Shown here: positions 8,435-17,303 of the stretch, piece by piece
Layout of the letters: each line of letters starts with the position of its first letter
How positions within the stretch are numbered: the stretch's first letter is position 1
NCBI GenBank assembly: GCA_964481425.1
Contig: CAYZTM010000007.1
Coordinates: 1-64,000, forward strand
Length of the DNA: 64,000 bases
DNA from: MKUN01 sp964481425
GTDB lineage: Bacteria; Bacteroidota; Bacteroidia; Chitinophagales; Chitinophagaceae
Direction: 5' to 3'
The notes under the pieces: model-generated
The model's input: only the letters and a program-made list of their open reading frames with translations
What the model was told of the DNA's origin: nothing
The model's database searches: none
Made by a program: the position numbers and the translations under genes

Positions 8435-9561
8435 TGCGCATCGCTGTAAATACCAGGTTATTATTAAAAGGGAAGCTGGAAGGTATTGGCTGGTTTACGT
8501 ATCAAACGCTGGAGCGAATTGTGCGTCAGCACCCTGAACATGAATTCATTTTCTTTTTTGACAGGCCATATGACCCGGCCTTTGTGTTTGCGCCTAATGT
8601 GACCCCGGTGGTGGTAGGGCCGCAGGCAAGGCACCCGATATTGTTCTACATATGGTTTGAATGGAGGATACCCTATTTGCTGCGCAAGTATAAGGCTGAC
8701 CTGTTCCTGTCGACAGACGGGCATGGTTCCCTCAGGGCTACGGTACCCTCTTGCCTGGTGATACATGACCTGGCATTTGAGCACTACCCCGAGCACTTTA
8801 AACTGAGCCACAGGTTATACTGGCGTTATTACACGCCTAAATTTGCGCAAAAGGCTACAAGGATAGGCACGGTATCTACCTACTCGAAAGAGGATATCAG
8901 TAAACATTATGGCGTAGACCCGAACAAGATAGATGTTATCTACAACGGTGCCCACGAGGAATACCACCCGCTGGCCTGGGAAGAAAGAGAGGCGGTGAAG
9001 CAGCGGTATGCAGACGGCAGTGAATACTTCGTGTTTGCAGGTGCGCTACACCCGAGGAAGAACATAGTGAACCTGCTGAAGGCGTTCATTGCCTTCAAGA
9101 AAAGACAGCGCAGCAATATGAAGCTGGTGATCGTAGGGCGCATGGCGTGGAAGTATGAAGAGGTGCAGGAGATGAAAGAGAGCATGCCCTTCAAAGATGA
9201 TGTGAACTGGGTGGGTTATATGAACGTGGATGAACTGTCGAAAGTGATAGGGGCAGCCTATGCGCTGGTGTATGCCTCGCTATTTGAAGGGTTCGGGATA
9301 CCGATACTGGAAGCGATGCAATGCAATGTGCCTGCTATAGTAAGCAATACCTCATCGATGCCGGAAGTGGCAGGAGACGCAGCCCTGCTGGTGGACCCTA
9401 CCAATCCTGAAGATATAGCGGCCAAGATGGAACAACTCTATAAAGACGAGGGCCTGCGCAAGAAACTGATAGCTGCCGCAGCGGTGCAGGTAGAGAAATT
9501 TACCTGGGAGAAATCGGCACAGCGGCTTTGGGATAGCATGATGAAATGCGTAGGCAAATAA
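8434..9561 (+). CDS. Glycosyltransferase family 4
   Basis: GT-B fold retaining glycosyltransferase of 375 residues. The N-terminal acceptor domain occupies about 1-185. The C-terminal nucleotide-sugar domain has FAGALHPRKN at 201-210, VGYMNVDEL at 260-268 and the E-x7-E motif E285-E293 in FEGFGIPILEAM. It resembles mannosyltransferase-type GT4 enzymes of Bacteroidota that build surface polysaccharide; donor and acceptor are not deducible. It is divergent from the flippase, which supports a shared pathway. Confidence 0.9.
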   Translation: MRIAVNTRLLLKGKLEGIGWFTYQTLERIVRQHPEHEFIFFFDRPYDPAFVFAPNVTPVVVGPQARHPILFYIWFEWRIPYLLRKYKADLFLSTDGHGSLRATVPSCLVIHDLAFEHYPEHFKLSHRLYWRYYTPKFAQKATRIGTVSTYSKEDISKHYGVDPNKIDVIYNGAHEEYHPLAWEEREAVKQRYADGSEYFVFAGALHPRKNIVNLLKAFIAFKKRQRSNMKLVIVGRMAWKYEEVQEMKESMPFKDDVNWVGYMNVDELSKVIGAAYALVYASLFEGFGIPILEAMQCNVPAIVSNTSSMPEVAGDAALLVDPTNPEDIAAKMEQLYKDEGLRKKLIAAAAVQVEKFTWEKSAQRLWDSMMKCVGK

Positions 9562-9564
9562 GCG

Positions 9565-10128
9565 TTACTGCTCCAGCAAAAATTCGATAGCACGCGGGTA
9601 ATAAAAATGTTCGAGCTGATGAATACGGCCCGCCAGTGAGTTGGGTGTATCATTTTCCTTCACGACACAACGGGCCTGCAGAATGATATTGCCGCTATCG
9701 TAAACTTCATTCACATAATGGATCGTAATTCCTGACTCCTTGTCCTGCGCCTGGAGCACGGCATTGTGCACATGGTGGCCATACATACCCTTACCGCCAT
9801 AAGACGGCAGCAATGCTGGGTGTATATTGACAATACGGCCGGGGAAGGTGTGAATCAACGAGTCCGGGACCTTCCAGAGGAAGCCGGCCAATACCAACAG
9901 GGCGGGCTTGTATTCCATAAATTGCTCTACCAGTAAGGCTTCGCCCAATGTTTGTTTGTCGACGATGATAAAAGGGATATGTTCCTTTTCGGCCAGTTGT
10001 ATGACGCCGGCATCGGCTTTATTGCTGACAATGAGCGAGACTTTGGCTTTGCCATTAGACTTGAAATGATCGATGATGGCGGCGGCATTGGAGCCCTTGC
10101 CTGAGGCAAAGATGATGAGTGAATGCAT
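9565..10128 (-). CDS. purN: Phosphoribosylglycinamide formyltransferase
   Basis: Third step of de novo purine synthesis (EC 2.1.2.2), transferring formyl from 10-formyl-tetrahydrofolate to GAR. The 187 residues fit the short bacterial form. Catalytic residues are in place: N101 and H103 in VNIHPALLPSYGG, and D144 in VYDSGNI. The N-terminal ASGKGSNAAAI binds GAR phosphate. The frame stays open upstream to 10389, but the real start is the ATG at 10128, directly before the conserved SLIIFASGKGSN and near the divergent promoter. It is convergent with the glycosyltransferase with a 3-bp gap. Confidence 0.92.
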   Translation of the reverse strand: MHSLIIFASGKGSNAAAIIDHFKSNGKAKVSLIVSNKADAGVIQLAEKEHIPFIIVDKQTLGEALLVEQFMEYKPALLVLAGFLWKVPDSLIHTFPGRIVNIHPALLPSYGGKGMYGHHVHNAVLQAQDKESGITIHYVNEVYDSGNIILQARCVVKENDTPNSLAGRIHQLEHFYYPRAIEFLLEQ

Positions 10129-10169
10129 AACGAAAAGCAGGGTAAAAATACTAATTAGCAGGCAGACCA

Positions 10170-10177
10170 TAACTTTG
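10170..10177 (+). promoter_or_regulatory. -7 box TAACTTTG for the S4-domain gene
   Basis: TAnnTTTG match in the 70-bp divergent gap between purN and the S4-domain gene, 21 bp before its ATG. Confidence 0.45.
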
Positions 10178-10198
10178 TAAGAGCGTAAAGCACAAAAA

Positions 10199-10600
10199 AT
10201 GACACAAACAGAGAAGCTAAGGCTGGACAAATACCTATGGGCGATCAGGATATTCAAGACAAGGAGCCAGGCCACGGCTGCCTGTGATGAAGGCAAAGTG
10301 AAATTCAACGGGACCTCTGTAAAGCCGGCAAGGCAGGTGGCGGTGGGCGATAAATATGATATCAAGACCCCGGCCAGGCGCTGGACCATAGAGGTAACCG
10401 GGTTGATACAAAACCGTGTGGGCTATGAGGAGGCTGTAAAGAATTATGTGGACATTACCTCGGAAGAGGATAAGCTTGTGAATAAGCATATGGGCACCAG
10501 CTTCTACACAGGGAAGCGATTAAGTAAAACAGGCCGCCCTACTAAAAAGCAGCGTCGCGGCCTGAATGATTTTTTTGATATGGATGGGGAAGCAGGGTAA
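10199..10600 (+). CDS. S4-domain RNA-binding protein (Hsp15/HslR-like)
   Basis: A 133-residue protein. The S4 domain covers about residues 8-55 (LRLDKYLWAIRIFKTRSQAT, then the turn KVKFNGTSVKPAR), and the C-terminal tail is basic (GRPTKKQRRGLNDFF). E. coli Hsp15 binds stalled 50S subunits carrying nascent peptidyl-tRNA; this protein matches in length and architecture. It is transcribed alone and divergently from purN. Confidence 0.85.
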   Translation: MTQTEKLRLDKYLWAIRIFKTRSQATAACDEGKVKFNGTSVKPARQVAVGDKYDIKTPARRWTIEVTGLIQNRVGYEEAVKNYVDITSEEDKLVNKHMGTSFYTGKRLSKTGRPTKKQRRGLNDFFDMDGEAG

Positions 10601-10607
10601 ATGCTGC

Positions 10608-11654
10608 TTACCAGATATTTATTAGATTGCCACTACGCACCTTCTCCCAGTTGTGCCCCTGGTCGACACTGCGGAAGAGGCCCTTGGTACAGGTCATGTA
10701 GATGTACTGTTTTACCTCACCGGTCTTATAAACAATCTCTTTACCTGCGAAGCCGCGTACGCGTACATTATTGTCAACACCATTATTAGAGCTGACAAAA
10801 TCGGAACCTACCAGGCGATAAACACCTTTTTCGGTGCCCAGCAGAACCTGGTTGAAGATAACAGCTACATAGAAACAGCGGGTATTGCGGAGTTCCATGG
10901 TATTGGTTTGATGCCAGGTGTTACCTGCATTATCGCTGAAGTAAAGACCGTTGTAGCTGGTCGAGTCGATAGCTATAACCGTGTTGGCAACATGCCATAT
11001 GGTCCATGAGCTGGTATCGGGCAGTTGCTGCAATGTGTCGGTATTAGTGGTCTCAACCCAGGTGCCAGTTGCATTATCCTTTTTGAAGCTGCGATTGTGC
11101 AGTATGTCGTAACCAACTATAGTGCCATTGTCGAGCTCGGTGAGTGAAGATATGGTTACCTGGCCCAGGTTAGTGATGCCCGGATCCCAGTTGCCATCGT
11201 CTTTCCAGGTACCGGGGTTGCCGCTTTCCTCACTGTAGGCAACGCCATGATCATCATTGGTACAGATGTATATCCTGCCCTGGTCCTGGGCGTGCAACAT
11301 CATTGACTGGTTGTATGAATAACTGTTAGGCAAGTGCCCGGTCTCAAGATATGTAGGGTTGAAATTGGTGCCATTGTTATTGCTATAGAACATGCCCTTC
11401 TTTATCCATAAGATATTAGAGTCGAGCACATACAATGCGCGTGAGGGATATCCATCAGCAGGAAATACTACGGTATCCTGCACATCACCGCTATTGGTGT
11501 GTAACAAGTTGCCTGCAGAATCGGAATAGTAGAGGCTATAGGGGGTCTGCACCTCATTATTGTTATCCACGCCCTGGTTTTTCTTACAACTTTGGAAAGC
11601 CAAAGCCAATAAGGCGATCGCCGTAAGTTTATAAAAGAGGTAGGATTTTCGCAT
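10608..11654 (-). CDS. Secreted lipoprotein with BNR/sialidase-like propeller repeats
   Basis: A 348-residue lipoprotein: SPII signal with lipobox ending FQSC at residue 23, then repeated short motifs typical of BNR/photosystem-II-stability-like propellers (for example YSDSAGNLLHT, FSDNAGNTWHQT and RSVDQGHNWEKV; S/TxDxGxxW type). The fold is likely a six- or seven-bladed propeller anchored at the outer membrane. No catalytic sialidase residues are recognisable, so it is more likely a binding or structural protein. It ends 8 bp from the convergent S4-domain gene. Confidence 0.65.
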   Translation of the reverse strand: MRKSYLFYKLTAIALLALAFQSCKKNQGVDNNNEVQTPYSLYYSDSAGNLLHTNSGDVQDTVVFPADGYPSRALYVLDSNILWIKKGMFYSNNNGTNFNPTYLETGHLPNSYSYNQSMMLHAQDQGRIYICTNDDHGVAYSEESGNPGTWKDDGNWDPGITNLGQVTISSLTELDNGTIVGYDILHNRSFKKDNATGTWVETTNTDTLQQLPDTSSWTIWHVANTVIAIDSTSYNGLYFSDNAGNTWHQTNTMELRNTRCFYVAVIFNQVLLGTEKGVYRLVGSDFVSSNNGVDNNVRVRGFAGKEIVYKTGEVKQYIYMTCTKGLFRSVDQGHNWEKVRSGNLINIW

Positions 11655-11785
11655 CGAAAAAAATTTTCTCCAAGTTTAAAAAAAAAGTTAAGAAATCAAA
11701 GCCTATGCCATAACACATAGACGGTTATGGCAGGTATAAGGTTTGACCAATCCTCCCGTAAGGTAAGACATATTTTTGATTCTGC

Positions 11786-13450
11786 TTAATAGATTTTGGC
11801 GCTGGAGGCGGTCAGGCCTTTGTTTTGAGCGTCACCCACATGTATGGCAAAATTCAAAATCTGAATAAGGCTATTCTCTTCCTTGTCCGTAAAATTGAGG
11901 GTCATGCTCCAGCGTATTGTGTTGTTCTTGAATTCGCCGCCGCTCATGGAAAGGTTATCTATTAGCTTTTTTGCTTCTGAGACAATCGCAGAGTCGGGCC
12001 CGGAACCGCTGACCGCCGGGTCGATATTGCGGGTCATAGCTTTTACGTCCATATAAAAGCCGAGTGGATGGCCCATTACACCTTCAGCCGCGGCAGGCAG
12101 CTTATTTCCGCCGGAACTAAGGTAGGCCTGTCCATTCGCGGCACTATTACTGATGACGGCATATTTGTCGCCCACCACCAGCACTGGCCCACCGGAAACC
12201 TCATTCTTCAGGGTGTACACATTATTGCCTGCCGACCGCAACACCTCTGATGTTGTGGCCAGTTGCAGTATCTTATTAAAATTCTCTTTTTTGTTTATGC
12301 CCATTACATAAACATAATCCGCTTTTGTAGTGTAGTCGGTATGGGCAGTGTAATCGGCCGAGGAAGAATCGGACGTTGTATTTACTATAGCGACATTAAA
12401 ATTGTTCATGGCAAAACCGATATCACCGGTAAAGGCGTCCAATATATCATCGGCACTTAAGCCCTGGCCCGAAAGTGCGATATTGGTCAGGCCGAGCACA
12501 CCGGTCTTTTCCATCATAGCCTTAATTGCTTTAGGAGAGAGATACATGGCCGCGACCATATCCAGGTCACTGGCAGGAAGTTTTGCTACCATACCTTTAT
12601 CTGCATTGCGGCTACCCATTTCGCGGAGGATATCGGCTATGGCGGTTGGGGTATAATATTTCATATCTGACTTAATGGCCCCTTTATTGAAATCGAAGCC
12701 CGCTGTGAATGCGGCATCCTTCCAGAGGCTATTGGAGAAAGAAAGGCCTGTGGCGCCGGGCTTGCTCATATAGTCCGACATCATAAGTTCATTGTTCACC
12801 CAGAGGCTAATGTCATGGCCGTCGTTCTGGAGATCAGCAAAGTGTTTGTTGGTAACCAGCATATTGTCTTTGGATACGCTGAAGCATTTTGCGATCTCTG
12901 CACTAAGTGTTGCCCGGCTTAAGGGTACCGCTTTTGCAGCGCCAATACCGTTCTCGTAATCTACAACATAAGGAGGGCGGGCATATATCACTATCAGCAG
13001 GTCTTTGTCCCAACCGGCATAGAAGTTATCCATGAGCAGCGCTTCTTTACGTTTTCCCAGGTTCTCCACCCCTACATTGGGAAAATTCTTTTTGACAAAG
13101 CCGTCGAACTCCGCGGCATCGCTGAGCGGGAACAACAGCACTATTTTCTGCCCGGCTTCAAAGCGATCATCCTTCTGTGTGTAGAGATACATGGTGTTCA
13201 GGTAGTCGATACCGGATTTATCAAGGTCTTTGACTGCATCTTTCTGTTCCGGCCGGGCCTTCCACTCGTCGAATATCTTGCTGCCGGTGATGGCATTCCA
13301 GGCCATTTTCTTACCCATTGCCATTACATCTACACTAAGTACCGTGGTGGCATCTTTGGGAATGTATTTGGCATGTTCAGGCATTTTGTGACAGGCACTG
13401 AGGCAGAGCGTAAGAACAATTGCCGAGAGCAGGATGCTGATTTTGCGCAT
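11786..13450 (-). CDS. DUF4836 family lipoprotein
   Basis: A 554-residue lipoprotein beginning MRKISILLSAIVLTLCLSAC, so the mature protein is lipidated at Cys20. It carries the DUF4836 pattern: HAKYIPKDATTVLSVDV soon after the lipobox, repeated alpha/beta segments, and the C-terminal SMTLNFTDKEENSLIQIL. The family is restricted to Bacteroidota and its function is unknown. The ATG at 13450 is chosen over an upstream in-frame start (13504) because the signal peptide begins there. It is probably independent of the DUF3127 gene upstream. Confidence 0.8.
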   Translation of the reverse strand: MRKISILLSAIVLTLCLSACHKMPEHAKYIPKDATTVLSVDVMAMGKKMAWNAITGSKIFDEWKARPEQKDAVKDLDKSGIDYLNTMYLYTQKDDRFEAGQKIVLLFPLSDAAEFDGFVKKNFPNVGVENLGKRKEALLMDNFYAGWDKDLLIVIYARPPYVVDYENGIGAAKAVPLSRATLSAEIAKCFSVSKDNMLVTNKHFADLQNDGHDISLWVNNELMMSDYMSKPGATGLSFSNSLWKDAAFTAGFDFNKGAIKSDMKYYTPTAIADILREMGSRNADKGMVAKLPASDLDMVAAMYLSPKAIKAMMEKTGVLGLTNIALSGQGLSADDILDAFTGDIGFAMNNFNVAIVNTTSDSSSADYTAHTDYTTKADYVYVMGINKKENFNKILQLATTSEVLRSAGNNVYTLKNEVSGGPVLVVGDKYAVISNSAANGQAYLSSGGNKLPAAAEGVMGHPLGFYMDVKAMTRNIDPAVSGSGPDSAIVSEAKKLIDNLSMSGGEFKNNTIRWSMTLNFTDKEENSLIQILNFAIHVGDAQNKGLTASSAKIY

Positions 13451-13580
13451 AAAGGCTGGTTTAATAATGATGAAATGTGGTATGTACCTACAAATATCCC
13501 ACACTTTTTATAAAGTGTGGGATAAGTAAGATCAAAATAATATATCGTACTGCCGGCTAAAAAGTTACAGGCAGGGTGGA

Positions 13581-14031
13581 TCAGAATGGCAGATCGTCGG
13601 CATTTTCGGGTGAGGGATCCGGGGGCCATGGCGATACGCAAGTCGAAGGCGGGTGAGGGATTATAAAAAGGTGCTGTATTATTGTTATCGTTGTAAGCTG
13701 GCATACCCTGTGCTGCTGCCATATTATTGCCCTGGCCCATTGCTGCGTTCTCGATACGCCAGGCGTCAAGGTTAGTGATATAATTCACTTTACCATCGCG
13801 CTCCCAACGGTTGCCTTTGATGTTGAAGTTGACCTTGACCATATCACCCTCGTTGAAGCGGTCAAGCAGTTCACATTTATTTTGCACGAGCTGCATTTTG
13901 GCGTAATTGGTATAGGTATTGCCGTTTATTTCCTCTGCCAGTTCAAGAACAAATTCACGTTTCTTAAAACGGTCGCTCACCTGTTGTGTATCGTATTTGA
14001 CCACTAATTTTCCGGTTACTTCGAGACTCAT
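13581..14031 (-). pseudogene. DUF3127 protein, interrupted by a C-terminal frameshift
   Basis: The first ~125 residues (MSLEVTGKLVVKYDTQQV, then EFVLELAEEI and the central NFNIKGNRWE) match DUF3127, a small OB-fold-like Bacteroidota family that normally ends in an acidic DDLPF-type tail. Here that tail (PSPENADDLPF, stop at 13581-13583) lies one base out of frame. Removing one base from the run of five G at 13621-13625 restores a continuous reading frame ending at 13581. Without this correction the frame runs on to 13330, across the start of the DUF4836 gene, which is implausible. The cause may be a sequencing error, a genuine mutation or slippage. A CAAAGATA (minus-strand TATCTTTG) box lies at 14076-14083. 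Confidence 0.72.
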
Positions 14032-14106
14032 TGGTAAAAATTTAAATTATTATCGATAAAAATAGTACTAAACAGCAAAGATACCTGTTTGTAGCAGGAA
14101 GGTAAT

Positions 14107-14134
14107 AAAAAAAGTGCCCGTAAAGGCACTTTTT
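14107..14134 (-). terminator. Terminator hairpin downstream of tRNA-His
   Basis: AAAAGTGCC (14110-14118), loop CGTAAA, GGCACTTTT with poly-A/poly-T flanks. It lies just 3' of the leftward tRNA gene. Confidence 0.65.
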
Positions 14135-14147
14135 CCTAAAAATAACG

Positions 14148-14222
14148 GGAGGCTAATGGGTCTCGAACCCACGACCCTCAGAACCACAATCTGATGCTCT
14201 AACCAACTGAGCTATAGCCTCC
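14148..14222 (-). tRNA. tRNA-His (anticodon GTG)
   Basis: A complete cloverleaf can be folded. The acceptor is GAGGCTA/TAGCCTC, the D-stem GCTC/GAGC, and the anticodon stem TCAGA/TCTGA with seven-base loop TTGTGGT (anticodon GTG, plus-strand 14185-14187). The T-arm is GTGGG-TTCGAGA-CCCAT. The extra 5' G (G-1) opposite C73 is the identity element of tRNA-His and is encoded here. The 3' CCA is not encoded. A TACCTTTG box on the minus strand at 14241-14248 fits as its promoter. Confidence 0.95.
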
Positions 14223-14240
14223 GTATTTGCTTTGGGGAAG

Positions 14241-14248
14241 CAAAGGTA
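14241..14248 (-). promoter_or_regulatory. -7 box TACCTTTG for tRNA-His
   Basis: Perfect TAnnTTTG on the minus strand, 18 bp upstream of the 5' end of the tRNA. Confidence 0.45.
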
Positions 14249-14368
14249 GTATTTTTTTGAATTACATAGCGCGCGGCGGACATTAATATTAAGCGGAAAG
14301 ACAGCCGGTTTTCGGAGCAGGGAAGCTGTGCAAGAGAGATTTTAACAAGTTTCCATGCACAAAGCTAT

Positions 14369-14376
14369 TATATTTG
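14369..14376 (+). promoter_or_regulatory. -7 box TATATTTG
   Basis: TAnnTTTG match 17 bp before the ATG of the beta-barrel gene at 14394. Confidence 0.45.
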
Positions 14377-14393
14377 CGCTCTAATTTCCGTTT

Positions 14394-15104
14394 ATGCTAA
14401 GACGAATTGCCATAGTGGCCTTATTACTTGTCGGCAGCCAGCAGCTTTTTGCGCAGGATGTGGAGAAGAACAGTGATTCGAAAACTGAAGTGCGCAAACC
14501 CTCGCGTGACTTTTTGATGCTCCAGTTTACCTATAACAGCTGGACCAATAAGCCCGACAGTGTAAAACTGGGTGGATTCGGCCACGGTTTCAACGGTTAT
14601 GTATGCTATGATTTCCCGATAGCCAAGTCGAATTTCAGTTTTGCAGCAGGCATAGGGGTTAGTACCAGCAGCGTATATTTCAAGAACCAGATCAATGTTA
14701 CCAATGATACGGGTAGCTCGGCCACTTTGCGTTTTGTGGATACAAGCGGATTCAAGAGGGATAAGCTGGTGACCACTTACCTGCAAGCACCATTTGAGCT
14801 GAGATTTTTCGGTAATAAGGTGAACCGCAATAAAGGATTTAAAGCAGCCATCGGTATGCAGGTGGGCACACTGCTGGGTGCACACAATAAATACATCTAT
14901 ACCATACCGGGCACCAGCACGAAGATAACCGATAAGGTAAATACCCGCAGGTTCATGAATACCTGGGAATTCCAGGCCAATGCAAGGATCGGCTGGGGTA
15001 ATTTCTCACTTTACGGATTTTATAACCTGACCTCGTTGTACAAAGAGAGCCAGGGGCCACAGGTATTACCCTTCGGGTTGGGCATCTGTGTGACCGGCCT
15101 CTAA
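14394..15104 (+). CDS. Outer-membrane beta-barrel protein (PorT-like fold)
   Basis: A 236-residue protein with a signal peptide (MLRRIAIVALLLVGSQQLFA, then QDVEK). It has about eight amphipathic strands with alternating hydrophobic and aromatic residues (NFSFAAGIGVSTSSVYF; GKVNR-type turns; final LPFGLGICVTGL). This is the general layout of the Bacteroidota outer-membrane beta-barrel/PorT family. No specific function is deducible. It is monocistronic, with its own promoter and terminator. Confidence 0.7.
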   Translation: MLRRIAIVALLLVGSQQLFAQDVEKNSDSKTEVRKPSRDFLMLQFTYNSWTNKPDSVKLGGFGHGFNGYVCYDFPIAKSNFSFAAGIGVSTSSVYFKNQINVTNDTGSSATLRFVDTSGFKRDKLVTTYLQAPFELRFFGNKVNRNKGFKAAIGMQVGTLLGAHNKYIYTIPGTSTKITDKVNTRRFMNTWEFQANARIGWGNFSLYGFYNLTSLYKESQGPQVLPFGLGICVTGL

Positions 15105-15127
15105 TAATGAGCCTGAACTTAATTTAT

Positions 15128-15157
15128 AAGTCCCGCAACAATGCGGGACTTTTTTTA
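15128..15157 (+). terminator. Strong terminator after the beta-barrel gene
   Basis: Ten-base-pair stem AAGTCCCGCA / TGCGGGACTT with loop ACAA, followed by seven T. It lies between convergent genes and may also end the leftward copper-type operon. Confidence 0.8.
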
Positions 15158-16204
15158 TGGTTCGCTGAAACGGGGATCGTGCAGAAAGGTTTCGTCTGTA
15201 AGCGTGTTGAGGAAGGCGATGATATCAGCCTTATCCTGGTCGCTCATAGTAATGCCATCTTTAACGAGGGGGTCTACATTAGGCCACTGGTAGATACCGG
15301 AGCGATAATGCTCCAGCACAGCATCCAGTGTGCTGAACCGCCCATCGTGCATGTAGGGTGCGCTGCGTGCAACATTGCGAAGGGAGGCTACTTTGAATTT
15401 GTGGCTATCTGCCGGGTCTTGCGTGATGTGCGCGCGACCACTATCGTTTAAATGGGGGTCAAGTGCCAGGCCATTATTACGGTATGAAAAATCTGAAAAA
15501 AGAGGCTCTGTGTGACAGCCGGAACATTTCTCTCTAAATAATGTGAGCCCATGTAACTCCTGTTCATTAAGAGAGGCCTCTCCACGAGTGTATTGATCAT
15601 ACCTGGAGTTATCGGATACCATAGCAGCCATGAACTGTGCGAGGGCCCGGAATATGCGCTGCGAGTTGATGGTGTCGCTGCCAAATACGGTATTGAACAT
15701 GGAGCGATATTGCTCATCTGCACTTAGCTTGGTAATGGTTTCCGAAACAGGCTGATCCATCTCAACCGGGTTTTGCATGGGATTGATGGGTTGGTTCTCG
15801 ATGTTGTTCACACCGCCATCCCAGAAAAAAGCAGGCTGCCAGGCGATGTTGAACAGGGGTGGGGTATTCCTGGTACCTTCAAGGCCATTGATACCATGGC
15901 TCAAATTATGATCGAGATGGGCAAAGGCTGCGAACTGCTGGTGGCAACTGCCACAGGATATGGTATTATCTGCAGAGAGGCGGGTATCGTAAAAGAGTTT
16001 CCTGCCGAGTTCGAAGCCAGCCTGGGTGAGTTGGTTATTTTGAAAGGTATATACAGGCTGTGGCCAGCCATGCGGAACACTAAATGAGATATTAAGCGAA
16101 GTGTCCGGAGTAACAGTATCAACAGAAGGATCGGGTTTGCAGCCGGGCAAAGATGCCACGGCTGCAAACCCGATGAATAAGATAATGATGAGTGTTTTCT
16201 TCAT
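15155..16204 (-). CDS. Di-heme cytochrome c peroxidase, MbnH-like
   Basis: A 349-residue protein with an SPII signal (lipobox ending LPGC, Cys22), so probably lipid-anchored in the periplasm or at the outer membrane. Two c-type heme motifs are seen: C84-G-S-C-H88 and C228-S-G-C-H232, in the spacing of the bacterial CcpA/MauG superfamily. Related MbnH enzymes oxidise a tryptophan of the partner MbnP to kynurenine, creating a copper site. Here the gene starts 3 bp after an MbnP-like gene, which strongly favours an MbnH role over a simple peroxidase. The enzyme function is inference from family and context. Confidence 0.8.
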   Translation of the reverse strand: MKKTLIIILFIGFAAVASLPGCKPDPSVDTVTPDTSLNISFSVPHGWPQPVYTFQNNQLTQAGFELGRKLFYDTRLSADNTISCGSCHQQFAAFAHLDHNLSHGINGLEGTRNTPPLFNIAWQPAFFWDGGVNNIENQPINPMQNPVEMDQPVSETITKLSADEQYRSMFNTVFGSDTINSQRIFRALAQFMAAMVSDNSRYDQYTRGEASLNEQELHGLTLFREKCSGCHTEPLFSDFSYRNNGLALDPHLNDSGRAHITQDPADSHKFKVASLRNVARSAPYMHDGRFSTLDAVLEHYRSGIYQWPNVDPLVKDGITMSDQDKADIIAFLNTLTDETFLHDPRFSEP

Positions 16205-16207
16205 AAG

Positions 16208-16978
16208 CTATAAACCTGCATAAGTTATGGTGAACATATTGGCATAATTGTCAGCGAGCATTTTTACTTCTTCGCCGGGTGTAACTACAAGATAGGTAGT
16301 TGAAAAATCTATTTTATTCGGCGATTTAAAAAGAGCTAAGACATCAGCAGTTAAATGTACATGCGGTGTAGTGGTCGCACTGACGGTAATAGCCTGGGGA
16401 AGCGCCATTTTTACTGTCTTTACGGCGCTGTTCTTACCCGTGAAGCCCCCGCAATGAAAACCGATATTTCCGCCAGGAGCAGAGGGGGAGTGCCCTTCGA
16501 TCTTTAACATTATGTAACCGGTATTCCAATCCCAAAACATGCCATTAACAGGATCTAATGCACCGGTCTGGGCCCCGGAGGTATTGTGCAATTCGTCAAC
16601 GCCGATAAGGAAAGAGATACTATCATAGGATGCGGCAGGTATTTCTGTCATATCGAAACTTTGCGAGGCGGCATCTGATGCTTTGATAAGATGATAGCTG
16701 TTGCTTTCGGTGTACGAAGCAGAAGGTCCTGAAAGAACAACATTGCTGATATAATAATTGAATTGCGATACGGTAAATGAATCCCCATTCTCATTTACGT
16801 ACCATTGGTTATCGAGGTTAAGACTGCTGCCGCCCACATTATTGAAGAATTCCAGCTTTATTTTTCCCGTAGGGCTATCTGTCGTAGTGGTTGCCGGCGG
16901 GTCCTTTTTGGTGCAAGACGCGAGGGCGACGATTGCCGCCAGGGATAAAAAGCCATATTTTATTAGCATATTTTTCAT
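16208..16978 (-). CDS. MbnP-like copper-binding lipoprotein
   Basis: A 256-residue lipoprotein (MKNMLIKYGFLSLAAIVALA-SC). It contains the MbnP core: an early beta strand with FNYYISNV, the tryptophan-rich segment MFWDWNTGYIMLKIEG, the histidine/cysteine FHCGGF, and PHVHLTADVLALF. In characterised MbnP proteins a tryptophan is converted to kynurenine by MbnH and contributes to copper binding. The gene directly precedes the MbnH-like gene. The open frame continues upstream to 17236 without a plausible start, so the ATG at 16978 before the signal peptide was chosen. Confidence 0.8.
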   Translation of the reverse strand: MKNMLIKYGFLSLAAIVALASCTKKDPPATTTTDSPTGKIKLEFFNNVGGSSLNLDNQWYVNENGDSFTVSQFNYYISNVVLSGPSASYTESNSYHLIKASDAASQSFDMTEIPAASYDSISFLIGVDELHNTSGAQTGALDPVNGMFWDWNTGYIMLKIEGHSPSAPGGNIGFHCGGFTGKNSAVKTVKMALPQAITVSATTTPHVHLTADVLALFKSPNKIDFSTTYLVVTPGEEVKMLADNYANMFTITYAGL

Positions 16979-16991
16979 TGTCTTCAGTTTT

Positions 16992-17285
16992 TTAAATGTC
17001 TTTGTTATTTGTGTTCTTAATGTATTTATCCGGTCTTGCCATGAATGCCTTTTTACAGCCTTCGCTGCAAAACCAGAGCGTGTCGTTATTGTAAATGGTG
17101 TAGTCGGTCCAACTGCTGTCCCTTGGCATTTCACAAACCGGGTCGGCCTGAGGCTGGCCATTTGCGGTGGTGGTTTGTGATGGCAAGCTATTTTCTTTAG
17201 CTGCCGGTGCCCTTTTTTCAGTGTTTTGGTTGCCACACGAAGTTAAGAAAAAACAAGTTATAAAAATCACTGTAAGTTGTCTCAT
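16992..17285 (-). CDS. YHS-domain lipoprotein
   Basis: A 97-residue lipoprotein (lipobox FFLTSC), then a low-complexity linker, then a YHS-type metal-binding domain: DPVCEMP and LWFCSEGCKKAFMARPDKYI. The CxxxC of CSEGC and the upstream VCEM cysteine are typical heavy-metal ligands of copper or mercury-linked YHS domains. It sits inside the MbnP/MbnH cluster, so a role in copper handling is likely. The start is the ATG at 17285; a TTG two codons upstream is less likely. Confidence 0.75.
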   Translation of the reverse strand: MRQLTVIFITCFFLTSCGNQNTEKRAPAAKENSLPSQTTTANGQPQADPVCEMPRDSSWTDYTIYNNDTLWFCSEGCKKAFMARPDKYIKNTNNKDI

Positions 17286-17303
17286 TGTCAATGTTTTAAA
17301 GCC

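Noticed and set aside
10129..10389. N-terminal extension of purN
   Set aside because: The frame is open by chance across the divergent promoter and the start of the S4-domain gene. PurN similarity begins at 10128.
13330..13580. Extension of the DUF3127 reading frame into the DUF4836 gene
   Set aside because: The extra 80 or so residues have no family character and overlap the signal peptide of the next gene in another frame. The true end is the DDLPF tail one frame over.
16979..17236. N-terminal extension of the MbnP-like gene
   Set aside because: It would overlap the YHS lipoprotein gene on the same strand and place the signal peptide internally.
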